A program made the translations under genes and the position numbers. 64,000 nucleotides of DNA. It comes from Parastagonospora avenae f. sp. tritici 18332-5 (lineage: Eukaryota > Ascomycota > Dothideomycetes > Pleosporales > Phaeosphaeriaceae). The number at the start of each line of letters is the position of its first letter. Positions within the stretch are counted from its first letter, which is position 1. Below are positions 9,981 to 22,301 of the stretch, piece after piece. Location: the NCBI GenBank assembly GCA_022559985.1, contig JAFJTR010000098.1:1-64000 (forward strand), given 5' to 3'. The notes beneath the pieces were generated by a model. That model saw only the letters and a list, made by a program, of their open reading frames with translations, was not told the origin of the DNA and ran no database searches.

Positions 9981-10915
9981 CTAGCAGACACCCCACAGCA
10001 CAATCAAAGCGGGTCGGATGTTCCAGGGCACGGTTATACACATCGGTTGATCGTTGTCTGAGATGCCCGAGAATTTGCAGAAAAGCAGGAGCAACACAAC
10101 GAACATCTGCAGCCGGATAGTCACTTCCCGGATAAATTGCTCGAGACGTTCCATGTTTCTCTCAAATTGTGGCTGTTCGAGCTCTCTCTGCCTCTTTTCT
10201 TCGTCCGGTGCGTCTTCTAGGGATAGAAGTTGCTGTTGTTGTTCTTTGACATAATGAAGATCCGATTCCAGAAGGGCTCCAAACGCAGATAGCTCATTCA
10301 ATCTCAATCACGCATCTTGAAAATCGGCCAGGAGAAGATCTTCCGCCGTTTGAGAAGGCGAAGATGATAGCCTGAAAGCAAATCCGCTTGATGACCACAA
10401 TTTTGACATCGACAGAAATTGCTAGCCTTCGTGGAGAGCGCGATCTAGCTTGCCGTTGGCCCCAGGTAGTAATCTGACGGTTTGAAATCGAGAGCTAGTT
10501 CCAAGTACTGTTTCAGGTGGGAGCTTCGCCGACCAAAGCTTCGACCTTGGCATTGCGTACGACGTCTACTAAACTCCGCCGCGCAAGACCAGAACTCCTC
10601 CAATTGTTTCCTCAATGTTGGAATACATGTCGAGAGCTTCCCGAATTCGTTACGACAGTCTCTGTGGCTCTTCTCTTGGCTTGCAAGCCTCCTCCTCAAA
10701 GACTCCGTAGCAAGGCAGAGGCCAAGCTGTTCCTGTGATTGCCTCAAGGCCTCAAGGGCTTTTCTATGGAAGATGTCGTCTGGGTCAACATTAGGCACGG
10801 TGTTCGGATCGCAGGCGACAAGGCGGCTGGTGGCGATTCGATGGCAAGTTCTTATATGTCGAACAAGGCTGAGTGTTTCTCTGTGAGGTGGACAAGGATC
10901 ATCGTTAGAGTCCAT
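9981..10915 (-). other. possible 5' exons of the C2H2 gene (unresolved)
   Basis: Two protein-like stretches lie upstream of the finger exons in the same orientation. One starts at ATG 10915 (MDSNDDPCPPHRETL) and runs to a stop at 10445; it is helical, with heptad-like leucines and EEFWSCAAEF. The second, 10304 to about 9992, contains a glutamine/glutamate-rich coiled-coil-like region (KEQQQQLLSLEDAPDEEKRQ) followed by a hydrophobic run (FVVLLLLF). A donor at 9991 and acceptor at 9935 would join it in phase to the DTGLDGNLDL exon. No clean splice joins the first stretch to the second, and a TGA (10308-10310) sits directly before the second. Either an intron I could not place, two genes, or decay. 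No family recognised. Confidence 0.35.
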
Positions 10916-10954
10916 GGTCTCAGCCGTATGTCGTTGAATGTCGAGCTGCACCAC

Positions 10955-11491
10955 ATACAGTGTGCGAAGACGGCACTCAACTCATAACGCAGCCATCGCG
11001 GGATAGAAGGCAATCAAGGCGATTTCGGTTGGGTTGCAGCCTCAGTTGCGTGTTTTGATTCGCCCTTGTCTGGGGCATATTCGCCTTTTTTCGCCTTTTC
11101 GCACCACGTTTTTGCCTTTTTTTGCCTTGTATCTAGGGCAAAGGAACACGGCGTCATCGCGCCAAACGCTGCTGCAAAACCTCCTCAGGTGGAACAGAAC
11201 TTGCAAAACAGGCCTGGTTGAATTGCATACATCAAATCTTCTTCAACCTCATTCTGGCTGAAGAAAATGTTCTGGCAGACCTAACAAGATCAGCGGATTA
11301 GCATCGCACCACGAAAAAAGCCGTATTCTTAGTCCATCCACAGAGGCAGCGGCAAAGTCAAAGTCTTGCATGTGAACAAAGGAATCTCAGAAGTCGTATT
11401 TGAGGGTACCTGACACTGTACAAGATATAGAACACACACGCTGCCGCATCTCGCTCCTCCCAATCCATCCAAATGCAAATCTAATCCACGC
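10955..11491. other. intergenic, nothing recognised
   Basis: About 540 bases between the C2H2 region and the 3' end of CYT1. Contains a run of related cgcctttttcgcctttt/tttgcctttt tracts near 11081-11130 but no gene. Confidence 0.5.
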
Positions 11492-12835
11492 TTATTGGTT
11501 GGTCTTGCCCGATGTGTTTCGCTTGGGGATCTGGTCGAGAATGCTCTTCTGCTGCGGTGGGACATATGCGATCTTTCGTGACTTGAGTGATGCCCACTTG
11601 TATCTATGTGATTGTCAGTTTTCGAGTGTCTAGTTAACGAGGGTTAGTCTGCTCACCTCTTGACCCAGACGCTGATGGCGAAAAGCACACTGGTGACGGC
11701 CAAAACCTTCCAGCCCATCTTCTTGCGGTCGTCCATCTCTGGCTCGGCAGTCCAGTTGAGAAACTCGACTACATCCTTGGCCATCTGCGAGGTTGAGGCC
11801 TTGGTGCCATCATCGTACTCGACCAAGTCGTCGTACAGGACACGAGCCATGGCAATACCGGTACCAGGGAAGTAGGGGTTGAAGTTGAGGCCGTCCTGAA
11901 CGACAGCGCCCGCGGGAGGCTCCTCGGGGTACCCGGTCAGCAAGCTGAAGATGTAGTTGCAGCCGCCGTGGCGGGCCTTGACCATGAGCGATAGATCCGG
12001 GGGAAGAGCACCGTTGTTGGCAGCGCGAGCAGCCTCGTCGTTCTTGTAGGGGGCGGGCATGTAGTCGGACAGCTTTCCGGGGCGCTTCTCAATTTCGCCC
12101 TCATTGTTGGGCTCGGTGTCGTACTCGTTCTCTTCGGCGAGGGCCTTGGCCTCGTCGACCGTCATGAACTGACCGACAACGGCTCGGTAGGGGACACGGG
12201 AGATGGAGTGGCAGGAGGCGCAGACCTCGCGGTAGACCTGGAAACCACGGCGGAGACTGTGACACTGTTTAGGCTGGATGCTAGCATGTCGGATGCGGGA
12301 CACTTACGCTCCGTGGTCGAAGGTCTTGTGCCATTTCTCGTGCTGCCACGGGTACTGAGTAGGGTGCAGACTGTGGTGGGAAAATGTTAGCTACCATTCC
12401 GCAATTCGCCGCCAAGCATTCGTCCGATGTCCCTCCACCACCCCATTGCATATATCCGGGGGCGCCACTCACCCTTCTTCAGCTGGTGTCATGGCGTCGA
12501 CACTGCGGCCGTACATCTGCCAGTACCAGGCGGACGAGCCGAGGGCGAAAACGGTCGCACCAATGGGGAGGGCGTTGTTCCTCAGCGTTGAGGAAGCTCC
12601 CTCGGTCGATGTAGAAGCTGCGCGCTATATCATCCAATTCGTCAGCCATTCCATCAGTTTGTATTCCGACACCGCCAGATCACATGATGCCGTCCACAAA
12701 GAACGCATTGGAGCTCGCAGGCGCTGTCGGGCTGGGGAGGGTTTTCGAGAGGCGTACCGAAGAGGTTCTGCTGGTGGCATTGCGGGTCGCGTTGCCGGCG
12801 GAGCGCGCCGTGCGCAGGGCTGATCGAGCCAACAT
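11492..12835 (-). CDS. CYT1: cytochrome c1, heme protein of complex III
   Basis: Catalytic heme subunit of the mitochondrial cytochrome bc1 complex, passing electrons from the Rieske protein to cytochrome c across the inner membrane. Five exons: 12835-12698, 12624-12473, 12370-12308, 12256-11657, 11603-11492; total 1,065 nt, 354 residues. The N-terminus (MLARSALRTARSAG) is an arginine-rich mitochondrial presequence followed by a sorting segment (ALPIGATVFALG). The heme motif CASCH is at residues 130-134, and the axial methionine lies in PGTGIAM. A single C-terminal membrane helix (WKVLAVTSVLFAISVWVKR) anchors it. The first junction (12697/12625) uses a weak GTGGAC donor but a strong CTGAC branch and is the only in-phase option I found; the other junctions are clear. 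A CCAAT box lies about 145 bp upstream. Confidence 0.95.
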
Positions 12836-12979
12836 GCTGAGTGTGAGCTGGCTCGGAGCGAGGAGGAGGTGGATCAATGGGGGTCGTTGGCGGTGGTTGA
12901 TAGAGGTGGAGTGGCCGGCCGCGACTTCTTGCAAATGTGAAGCTTGGCACGGCTAGTCAGCAAGAGCCCCATCGCCGTG

Positions 12980-12984
12980 ATTGG
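12980..12984 (-). promoter_or_regulatory. CCAAT box upstream of CYT1
   Basis: CCAAT on the minus strand, 145-149 bp before the CYT1 start codon. In fungi respiratory genes are commonly bound there by the HAP2/3/5 complex (established knowledge); binding here is inference. Confidence 0.45.
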
Positions 12985-13078
12985 CTGTCGCACCACACCA
13001 CCATCAAATCCATGATTCCTGCATTTTCCGCGTGGGGAACATCCTCATCTTTACTTTCAATGTTCGCTCTTATGCAAC

Positions 13079-15510
13079 ATGGCACATCATGCGACCCCGG
13101 ATGGGCTAGATGAGCGAACCCTAGCTCACCAGGTGATGGCTACCTCATTGCCGCCAGTAGGCACGCGCATACACACTGTGTCTCTTGACGACTTGGGTCG
13201 TATGCAAACCTCAACTACGTATGAAGGGTTTGGTTTTCCTGGTGACGTAGTCTCCCTAGAAGAATTCGAGCAGCATGTAAAGTCTTGTTCGGCGTCTATT
13301 TTTGGAAACTACCTCTTGCTCCAAAAGATCTTGATGCGATACGAAGATCTGAGCCGCAAGCGGTGGGCGAAGAAAACCAAAGCTCAGCGAACGAAGATCT
13401 TGGTTGACGCATGGCACACGGAATTACCAAGGGTACATCGACCTAATCTTCAAAGGCACATGGAGATCGGGACGGAATACTTGCATGATGGGGGCGGTGC
13501 TGACAGCGCTGATAAAAGCATATACCTCTGGCCATACATCAATCTGGAGGATCTGCTCTTAACGACTACGATTCTACAACTACTCAACTCACGCGGTCGC
13601 AATCCACCCAGTGTATTTGCTGCGATGGATTGGGATAGCACCGAGCTCGGACGCGCGAATTGGACAATAAAAGTAATCAAATTGGAGATGCCTCGCGTAA
13701 GGAATCTTAGCAGCACCGACCCGGAACATTATGGCGAACCGAGGCCTGCGATAGAAGGAGAAATACCCAACTGACTCTTGATACTAGAAGCACAGGACAA
13801 GCTCTTGCAATTTTTTGTCAAGATTTGCCAGGGAGCCTCATATGACAAAATACTCGATATGGAAAATCTTGAGGCAGTACCTGAGCAGCCAGAACCTCCC
13901 GGCCTCTCTTGCAAGAAAGAGGGTGAATGGCCATCTGCGACTGACCTGGAATCTCCATATCTTACGCCCCCCATTGTTGGACTTCAAGCGTATTCAGTCT
14001 CTTATCCAGACGCGCATACGCGAGTGGGAAGACTATGGATGGACCATGCGTGAAGATCCTTCATTCTTCGCTGATGTTGCAGGAGATTGGAGCGAACATT
14101 CCTCGGAGCAGATCCCGGCCGCTGGTACTAGAAAACCACATCCAGACCTTGCAAGTGCAGCGCTCAAACGAATGTTCTGGTATAGAACAATCAGTAGTGT
14201 CACAGTGCTATGAACGAGGTCCATGAGAATCTCGTTGTGTGGGAAATTGTAAACAAGTGCCTTGGGGAGCTCATCGCCTACCACCAGGTTCCGACCGAGA
14301 GCAACAAAGCTCGACCCCAGGACCTTGTGGGTTATATTGACACTGTTTTACGACTAAAAGTGCTCCTAGACAAGCATGTCATAGAGAAGATGCAGCGGGA
14401 GTTAGGGTTCCTTTTCCCCGCTTCCCCTCCAATGCGCTGCATGTTCGAGCGTGGGGATGGCGGTCTTTGTCTAAGAAGTGGCCTCCCCGCAAACGACTAT
14501 TTCATATTCCTCGGCCAATAGTTGTGGGAGGATAAAGCCGTACCAAAATACATTGCGGTGACGGAGTTGATCAGATTGACACAACAAGACGAACGTGGGA
14601 AAGATTGGATCACGCCAATGGTCTCCCGAGTCTTTGCCGACTTGGGTCTTGCGTACGGGCTACGTGCACAGCTCAGAATGGTCTGTCCAGAGCTATTTGA
14701 CCCGTTGAAACCGGATAACAAAGGTGAATTAGCAATGATAAAGTGGTGGGCCACGAATCAAGGCATTCGAGCCCTTTACGAACTCAAGATAGCAAATGGT
14801 CCGTCACACTCGGGAAGTGAAATCCTCCGCCTAGGCGACCTTGGAGATCTAGCCCAGTTGCCATATCCCTCGAACAAGACACGCACGAAGGAGCATGTCG
14901 AAGCCATGCAGTCGACTAAGGGTAAGCTCGATACACTGCGGGAAAAGTACGATGAACACCTGAAGAAGTATCTTAAGCCGCAAGACCACAACTTGCTACA
15001 AGGCGCCATGCCGTCCAGAGGAGACCTCCCGCGCACACCAGATTGGTCTGAAGCAGAGGTCTCTGTGCCCCAAAGTGCCAAACTCAGCGAGTACATACCG
15101 CCCCCTTCGGTCTCAGAAGACGATAAATTTACGCTTCCCATACGGAAAGAGAAGCCCAAAACAAGAGGCCAGACAATGACTGCATCTGCATATGAGCAAC
15201 ACGAAGTACCATCGCCAACGCGTGACATGCTGCACTTCACTTTGAGCAAAATGCCCCATCAAACTTTCTCGGACCTCTTCTACAAACCCACTACTTCCTC
15301 GCAGCCTGGCGAGATTCCCTGGACAGACTTCGTATCGGCCATGAGCGCCATCGGCTTCCAGGCCGAAAAGCTGTATGGATTTGTTTGGCGCTTCACGCCC
15401 AAAAACATCGACACGTTGGGAACAGAGACGCCGATTAACTTCCATGAACCGAATGCCCTGTAGGATGGCGAGAAGGTATGGTAGGAGGCTGACGAGGCGG
15501 GATTGACGGA
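13079..15510 (+). pseudogene. Ipa-like fungal protein gene, decayed
   Basis: Broken copy of a large fungal-specific family annotated in databases as Ipa protein, function unknown. ATG at 13079. Family-like blocks appear in order but in changing frames: LSRKRWAKKTKAQRTKILVDAW and HRPNLQ (frame 1), then REDPSFFADVAGDWSEH, LRLKVLLDKHVIEKMQREL, WTDFVSAMSAIGFQAEKLYG and, in yet another frame near 15470-15510, MARRYGRRLTRR, the usual C-terminal block. Lesions: TGA at 13772-13774, frame change near 13975, frame change near 14200, TAG at 14519-14521, and a frame change after FHEPNA near 15460. No GT..AG pair I could find explains these. It is recent enough that most of the protein is still readable. 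The 5' end faces CYT1. Confidence 0.8.
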
Positions 15511-15931
15511 GACTGCCTTGTGCTGGGCGGATAGTGCTTGCGGTCCGTTGTAGTGTTCATCAACATTGGGTTCTACGGCAAACATTTCGTGCTTCATCAA
15601 GCTCTGACGTGACGGTGAAAAATTCTGTGGCAACTACTTCTATACCTCACCACTCATGGAGGAATGGTGGAGAGGCTCAAACGAGTGCTTGGTGTTTTGT
15701 CTGGCAAGGGCTGACAAACGTGTTGCCAGAACATCCAGCACATCCGCTAATAGAGATGGTGCTAGGAGGACTGCCTTGCGTGGTTGGAGAAAACAGAGGA
15801 TGACACGCAGCGGGGATTTATAGGCGAAGCGGCGGCTGGCGCGTGCGTCGTTAGCATTGTCGCATCTCTTGGCAATCACTCTTCTTTCGCAAACAGACAT
15901 TAGCCAATTGAAGAGGCGCGCATTCTTCCTC
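15511..15931. other. intergenic, promoter/leader of aminopeptidase
   Basis: About 420 bases; no gene. The minus-strand frame 15640-16101 overlaps the aminopeptidase start and has no family resemblance. Confidence 0.5.
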
Positions 15932-18900
15932 ATGCGCTGCTTCAGGCCAAATGGCGGCTGGTGCAGGGCAGACAATGCCCATGCACTCTTCTCGTCCGGA
16001 GTGAAAAGGTCACCTGCCACCGCTCTTTCCCGCAGTCGGCGCTTGAACCCTCCTCGTCGGGAACTGCTACATACAAGCCGCCCCACGACAGCTGCTCCCA
16101 CTATTTACCCCGCCAGACAAACACTCGCCCTTGACAACACCCTTCCCCGTCGAGCGCCCATATCGTCTCGACAGCCTACACTCGTTGGCCAGAGATACTG
16201 CTCTCACAGAAGAAACATGTGCAAGCATTTTGGCGGCGAAGAGCATGGATCGGCCACCATTGCTGCGGCGCGTGAAGTGCTGCCCACCAATGTCAAGCCA
16301 ATCCACTACGACTTGACGCTGGAGCCAAACTTTGAGGACTTTACATATGAGGGCACCGTGGTCATTGAGTATGGCAGTGTCAGGTGATTGGGAAAGTGGA
16401 GGGCTGACATGTATCCAGCTTAGATGTCAAGGAAGACACGACCTCAATCTCACTCAACGCGAACGAGCTCAAGATCCACTCCACCAAGATCACCGCAGAC
16501 GACCAAGTCATCACAGAGTCGCCTACCGTCTCGCACGATGATGACTCGCAGACCACTAAGGTCAGCTTCGAGAAGACCATTTCCAAGGGCAGCAAGGCGA
16601 AGCTCACCATGACCTTCTCCGGCATCCTGAACGACAACATGGCTGGTTTCTACCGGTCGTCGTTCAAGGCAGCAGACGGCTCTACCACCTACATGGCCAC
16701 AACACAAATGGAGCCGACCGACGCACGACGGGCATTCCCTTGCTTCGACGAGCCGGCGCTCAAGGCAAAGTTCACCGTCACCCTCGTCGCGGACGACAAG
16801 ATGACGTGTCTGAGCAACATGGACGTGGCGTCCGAGAAGACGGTGGACTCCAAGGTGACCGGTGACAAGCGAAAGGCCACTACTTTCAACCCTACCCCCC
16901 TCATGTCGACCTACCTCCTCGCCTTCATTATCGGAGAGCTCAACTACATCGAGACGAACAGCTTCCGCAAGCCTGTCAGAGTGTATGCACCCAAGGACAG
17001 GGATATCGAGCACGGCCGATACTCGCTTGAGCTCGCAGCAAAGACTCTGGCATTCTACGAGAAGACTTTTGACAGCGAATTCCCGCTACCAAAGATGGAT
17101 ATGGTTGCAATTCCCGACTTTAGTGCCGGAGCCATGGAGAACTGGGGTCTTGTTACATACCGCGTCGTGGATCTACTCATGGACGAGAAGAATAGCGGCG
17201 CCGCAATGAAGCAGCGCGTGGCCGAGATCGTGCAACACGAGCTGGCACATCAGTGGTTCGGCAATCTGGTAACCATGGACTTTTGGGACGGCTTGTGGCT
17301 AAACGAGGGATTTGCAACATGGATGTCTTGGTACTCCTGCAACGTCTTCTACCCCGACTGGAAAGTCTGGGAGGGCTATGTTACCGATAATCTTGCTGGC
17401 GCCCTGTCGCTGGACTCGTTGCGCAGCAGTCATCCTATTGAGGTTCCTGTCAAGCGCGCGGACGAGATCAACCAGATCTTCGACGCCATCTCGTATTCCA
17501 AGGGCTCAAGTGTCATCCGCATGATCTCAAAGTACATTGGCGAGGAGACCTTCATGGAGGGTATCCGTCGCTACCTGAAGAAGCATGCTTATGGAAACAC
17601 TGAGACTGGCGACTTGTGGGCAGCACTGAGCGAGGCTAGCGGCAAGGACGTCGGCAAGGTCATGGACATCTGGACCAAGAAGGTTGGCTTCCCTGTCGTC
17701 ACCGTCACCGAAGGCTCCGACTCGATCCACCTAAAGCAGAACCGCTTTCTCCGCACTGCTGATGTCAAGCCCGAGGAGGACCAGACTCTCTACCCCGTCT
17801 TCCTTGGACTGCGAACAAAGGAGGGCGTCAACGAGGACTTGACTCTCTTTGACCGCGAGGCCAACTTCAATCTGAAAGACATGGACTTCTTCAAGCTCAA
17901 CGCTGATCACTCCGGTATCTACCGAACTTCGTACACGCCGGAGCGGCTGCGAAAGCTTGGTGTTGCTGCCAAGGAGGGTCTTCTCACGGTCGAGGACAGG
18001 GCTGGTATGATTGCCGATGCTGGTTCTCTGGCTGCTTCGGGATACCAGAAATCGTCAGGCATTCTCTCGCTTCTTGACAGCTTCAAGAGCGAGCCCGATA
18101 TGGTGGTCTGGCAAGAGATCACGGGCCGCATCGGCTCCCTCCGTGGCGCATGGATGTTCGAGGACCAGTCGATTAGGGACGCACTCAAGCAGTTCCAATT
18201 GGACCTCGTCAAGGACAAGGCCCATGAGCTGGGCTGGACGTTCAGCGAGAAGGACGGTCATATCGAACAGCAGTTCAAAAGCTTGATGTTCGGCGCCGCT
18301 GGTATCTCTGGCGACGAGGAGATCACCAAGGCTTCCTTCGACATGTTCAACAAGTTCAAGGCAGGCGACAAGACCGCCATCCACCCCAACATCCGCGGCA
18401 GCGTGTACGCCATCGTTTTGGCAAAGGGCGGCAAGGAAGAGGTAAGTTCTCAGACACCGTATGATTGAGTAATACTAACTTCGCACAGTACGATGCGCTT
18501 ATCAACGAGACTCTCCATGCCGCCACCGCCGACGAGCGCAACTCTGCCCTGCGCTCTCTCGGTCGCGCCAAGTCACCCGAGCTTATCCAGCGCACACTCG
18601 ACTTCGCGCTCAGCAAAGACGTTAAGGGTCAAGACATCTACCTACCAATTTCCGCCCTGCGATCTCACCCCGAGGGTTGTTATGCACTCTGGAAATGGGT
18701 CAAGGACAACTGGGAGGAACTTGAGAGGAGGCTACCACCTAGCCTGAGCATGTTGAGCTCCGTCGTTTCGATCTGCACATCTACCTTTACTCATCGCGAG
18801 CACATTGAGGACATCAAGTCGTTCTTTGCGAACAAGAGCACCAAGGGCTTTGACATGTCGTTGTCGCAGAGCTTGGAGTCGATTGGTGCGAAGGCGGCGT

Positions 18901-18962
18901 GGTTGGAGAGGGATGGTGAGGATGTTAAGCAATGGTTGAAGGAGCACAAGTACCTCCAGTAG
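15932..18962 (+). CDS. M1 zinc aminopeptidase (puromycin-sensitive type)
   Basis: Removes N-terminal amino acids from peptides; the fungal relatives are yeast Aap1/Ape2. Exons 15932-16368, 16419-18441 and 18489-18962 give 977 residues. The exopeptidase motif GAMEN is at residues 383-387, the zinc site HELAH at 419-423 with the distal glutamate in WLNEGFATW, and the C-terminal ERAP1-like helical domain fills the rest. Intron 1 (GTATGG...TCCAG, branch GGCTGACA) restores VVIDLDVKEDTTSISL; intron 2 (GTAAGT...CACAG) has a textbook ACTAAC branch. Start choice is uncertain: ATG 15932 adds about 95 arginine-rich residues that may be a mitochondrial or other targeting segment, while ATG 16217 (MCKHFGGEE) would give the usual cytosolic form. 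The gene could use both. Confidence 0.93.
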
Positions 18963-19573
18963 GAGGTGTAAACGAACATCTCCACTCACGGCGTCTGCGC
19001 TATGGCGTGCAAAACGTCGCCAAAAGAACAAGGATGATTGCGTTAGATGTGCTATATACTATAGACAAAAAAACTTGATCTAGAATATGGACATTTGAGG
19101 TTGCAAAAGCGTACTTGCAAATTTACCAAACTTGAGATATGCATACATAGGTATGCTCTGGTGTGGAGATTTACACGTGACATGGTTCATCGATGTGTGC
19201 AGGGAAGGCGCAGCAAGGGTTCCGCGAGCATTCCGAAAGAGTGGAGCCGCAACGTCAGCCCGTTCGCAAAGTCGCCAGGCCACCAAACATGTGAGAATCG
19301 GACAAGCGAGCGATCGTATTCATGGCTATGGACACGGAGTCGCTGGGGCTATGCTTCTCTTGATTTCCTTTTCCACCTCGCAACCACTCGCTGCCGCCAA
19401 CAATATTCCATTGACTATTCTCGTACATCGTTGAGCTCAACAGCTGCGCCCACGGCACCACTTCCGAGTACGCGCAACTTCCACTCTTGCGCGTGCGTCA
19501 CCGATGAAGACAGCGCTTTGAGACTTCGACAGTCGCATGAAATAATACAAAGTGTACTCACAGATTCTACAAT
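18963..19573. other. intergenic, no gene
   Basis: Holds the aminopeptidase 3' end and the SEC59 leader. Long plus-strand frames here run into SEC59 in the wrong frame and are shadows. Confidence 0.55.
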
Positions 19574-22301
19574 ATGTCGCAACCTCCCGAATCCCCAGAC
19601 ACGCGCCTCGACCCGCCCACGACCGCCGAAATCGAATCCCTCGAACTCTTCCGCCGCTCACCACACCCCTACCTGCGCCACAAAGACGAGATCCGCACCG
19701 ATCGCTCAACACCGCCGACACGACATCATTCACGCAACGGCTGCAGGCGCAGAAAAGCACCCTCCCAGTCCCAATCGCCCAGTGAAAGCGGCACGGAAGC
19801 AGACGACGAGGCATACACATTCATCAAGGCGCTGCCCCCACCGCCACTACGGCCGCACAAGGGTTTGAGAGAGGGCGCGCGGAGTCCGCTGCTTACGCCG
19901 ACGCAAATTGACGACGAGGGGAGGAAGTATAGCGAGGAGTACTTTGCGGAGAAGAAGAGGAGGCGGGGGGATGGCACGACGGATGAAGAAGCGAGGCTTG
20001 CGAGAGTGAAGTATTTGCAGAGAAGGAGGATGGAACTTGTTAGACGAACGACGGAGACGGCGCTACTGGTTGTCATTGGGGTTCTTGCTGTTGGAGGGTG
20101 CGCGTGCTGGGAGGGGCTGTTGAGAGGGCATCGAGGTACGTCACTCCCACACTATGTGCAGTTTGAAATTGCTGACTTGTGGTATAGTTGAACTCCTAAC
20201 ATACACCTTCGTCATACTCTCCCTACTCGCCCTCTACCCCCTCCGCGTATTCTACTACTCCTGGCGCCGCGGGAATCCCTCGAACCTGCGTCTGCGCAAA
20301 CGCATACATGTCCCTGCTGCATTCGACCCTGCGACGATATTATACCCTACCACTCTACCCGTTTTAATCTCGATTTCATTATTCGCTTCGTTTCCGACAC
20401 CTTTACTGCCGAACATTTTACTCGCGCTGGCAGCGCTACCAGCACGCTTGATACCTTTCAAACATGCGACCCTGGGGTATTCGAATCTGCATTGGGTATT
20501 GTCAATATTGCCTTTAATCGCCGCGCAAAATCAACCGCAAAAGACCACCATTCTATCTCAGGAAATCAACCTCGATCCAGAAACCTTTGTTATGCTATTC
20601 GCCCTGCACCAATCTCTCCTCCCACCCCTCTACTACCTCACAACAACATCTCTACTCCCAACGGAACTCCACCTCCTCTCCATCGGCCTTATCAACCTCC
20701 TGCTCTTCGCAGACAGTCCACAGGCGAGTATACTCAAGATTCTGATGTGGGTCGGCGGCGTGGGCTTGTTCGTCACGTGTGGCAAGGTGTTGAAGTGGGG
20801 CGTCGCACTTGCCCGGATTCCACGCTGGCGACTACGAAGAGCGGGACAAGCAATCAAGAACAGCCAGTCGTTCTTGAAGCTGCTAGACACCAGTCTGCGC
20901 TCACGCGCGCACAGTGTTGAGACGAGGAGAGGCAGTGACAGCGACGCAGATGAAGATGACCCACTGCTGGCAAAGGACGCGAATATGTTGCACAAGACGA
21001 AAAGCCTCAAGGTCAACATCCTCGATTCATTCAGGAAAAAAATTGATATGAACTGCACGCACTCCGCAGTCGAATCCAAACCCCCCAGCCCCAACTCCAA
21101 GCGCCAACGCAGAAACACGCTCCCTACGCCTGCTGCGCTAGACCACACATCCGCGCACCGCTACGTCCAGCGCAAACGCTCAAAGTCCATTGCACAGTCG
21201 TACCTCAGCCTGACGCCGGCTCAGGCTACGCTCCGCAAATGGACGTACGCGGGATACTTCTACCTCGTGGTGGTAGTCATGATTCTAGGCCCGATACGCC
21301 ATCTCATCGGCACGTCGAGTTTGCACGCGCACGAGCCGTTTGGGTGGGCGGTGAGTTATTTGTTCGGACATATACCGCGGGTGCGGTGGGAGGTGTATAA
21401 CTGGGATCTTGATGGGTGGATCACTTTACCTCCATTGATTGATAGTGAGATGATTCATCAGAAAGAGCAGCCGTTGGTGTTTGTCGAGCACTTGCGGCAT
21501 GTAGTTGTCGGCGAGGCGAATACTAGGCTGGTACTGGCGGCGTACTGCGCGGGCACGATTGCGCTGGGACTAATTAGTGTGTTCAGTCTCTCTGCGGTCG
21601 TGGAGGTGGATACGCGGCGGAAGGTGTTTCACGGGACGATGGTGGCCATGTTGTTGCCGACCATTTTCATCGATCCGTGCTTCGTGGCGCTGGCGCTCGC
21701 ACTGGTCCTCGCGATTTTTCTACTCCTCGACCTCATCCGCGCATCGCAGCTGCCGCCGCTGTCGAAGCCGATTGCGAAATTCCTCACGCCGTATGTGGAT
21801 GGGAGGGATCTCAGAGGGCCCGTGGTGGTTAGTCATATTTTCTTGCTGATTGGGTGTGCGATTCCGCTATGGTTGAGTCTCGCGGGTATTGAGCGTGTAG
21901 GCGAGGAGCCGTGGGAAGACTGGAATGTCAAGAGTAGGGATGTGAGTATGCTTGCTGGTGTGATTTGCGTTGGCATGGGCGACGCAGCTGCATCTCTCAT
22001 CGGACGGAGATACGGACGGCGGAAATGGCCATGGGCGGGCGGAAAGTCACTCGAAGGCAGTTTGGCGTTCGCTGTCGCTGTCACGCTGGGGCTGGTATTT
22101 GGAAAAGCGTGGTTGGCTTTTGGCTGGGGCGGGCATCACAAGTCGGTGGGGGACTGGACGCGAGACGCAGTGGTCACGACGCTCAAGGCAGCATTATGTG
22201 CAGCAGGTGCGAGTCTCAACGAGGCGGTGCTGACGGGCGGCAACGACAACGTGATAGTACCTGTTGTGTTGTGGATACTAGTTAGAGGAGTCAGGCTGTA
22301 G
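19574..22301 (+). CDS. SEC59: dolichol kinase
   Basis: CTP-dependent dolichol kinase of the ER membrane; makes dolichyl phosphate, the lipid carrier for N-glycosylation, O-mannosylation and GPI anchors. Exons 19574-20135 and 20188-22301 give 891 residues. The 52-nt intron (GTACGT...GTATAG, branch TTGCTGACT) joins GHR to VELLTYTF. The N-terminal 150 residues are polar and low in complexity. Many hydrophobic helices follow. The kinase-family CTP-binding region is at the C-terminus: GMGDAAASLIGRRYGRRKWP followed by GKSLEGS. A charged loop near the middle (SDSDADEDDPLL, KRQRRNTLP) is an insertion relative to yeast Sec59, which is about 519 residues. Start ATG 19574 has the context CAATATGT. Confidence 0.93.

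Noticed and set aside
16450..17013. 187-codon minus-strand ORF inside the aminopeptidase
   Set aside because: Antisense shadow; no domain.
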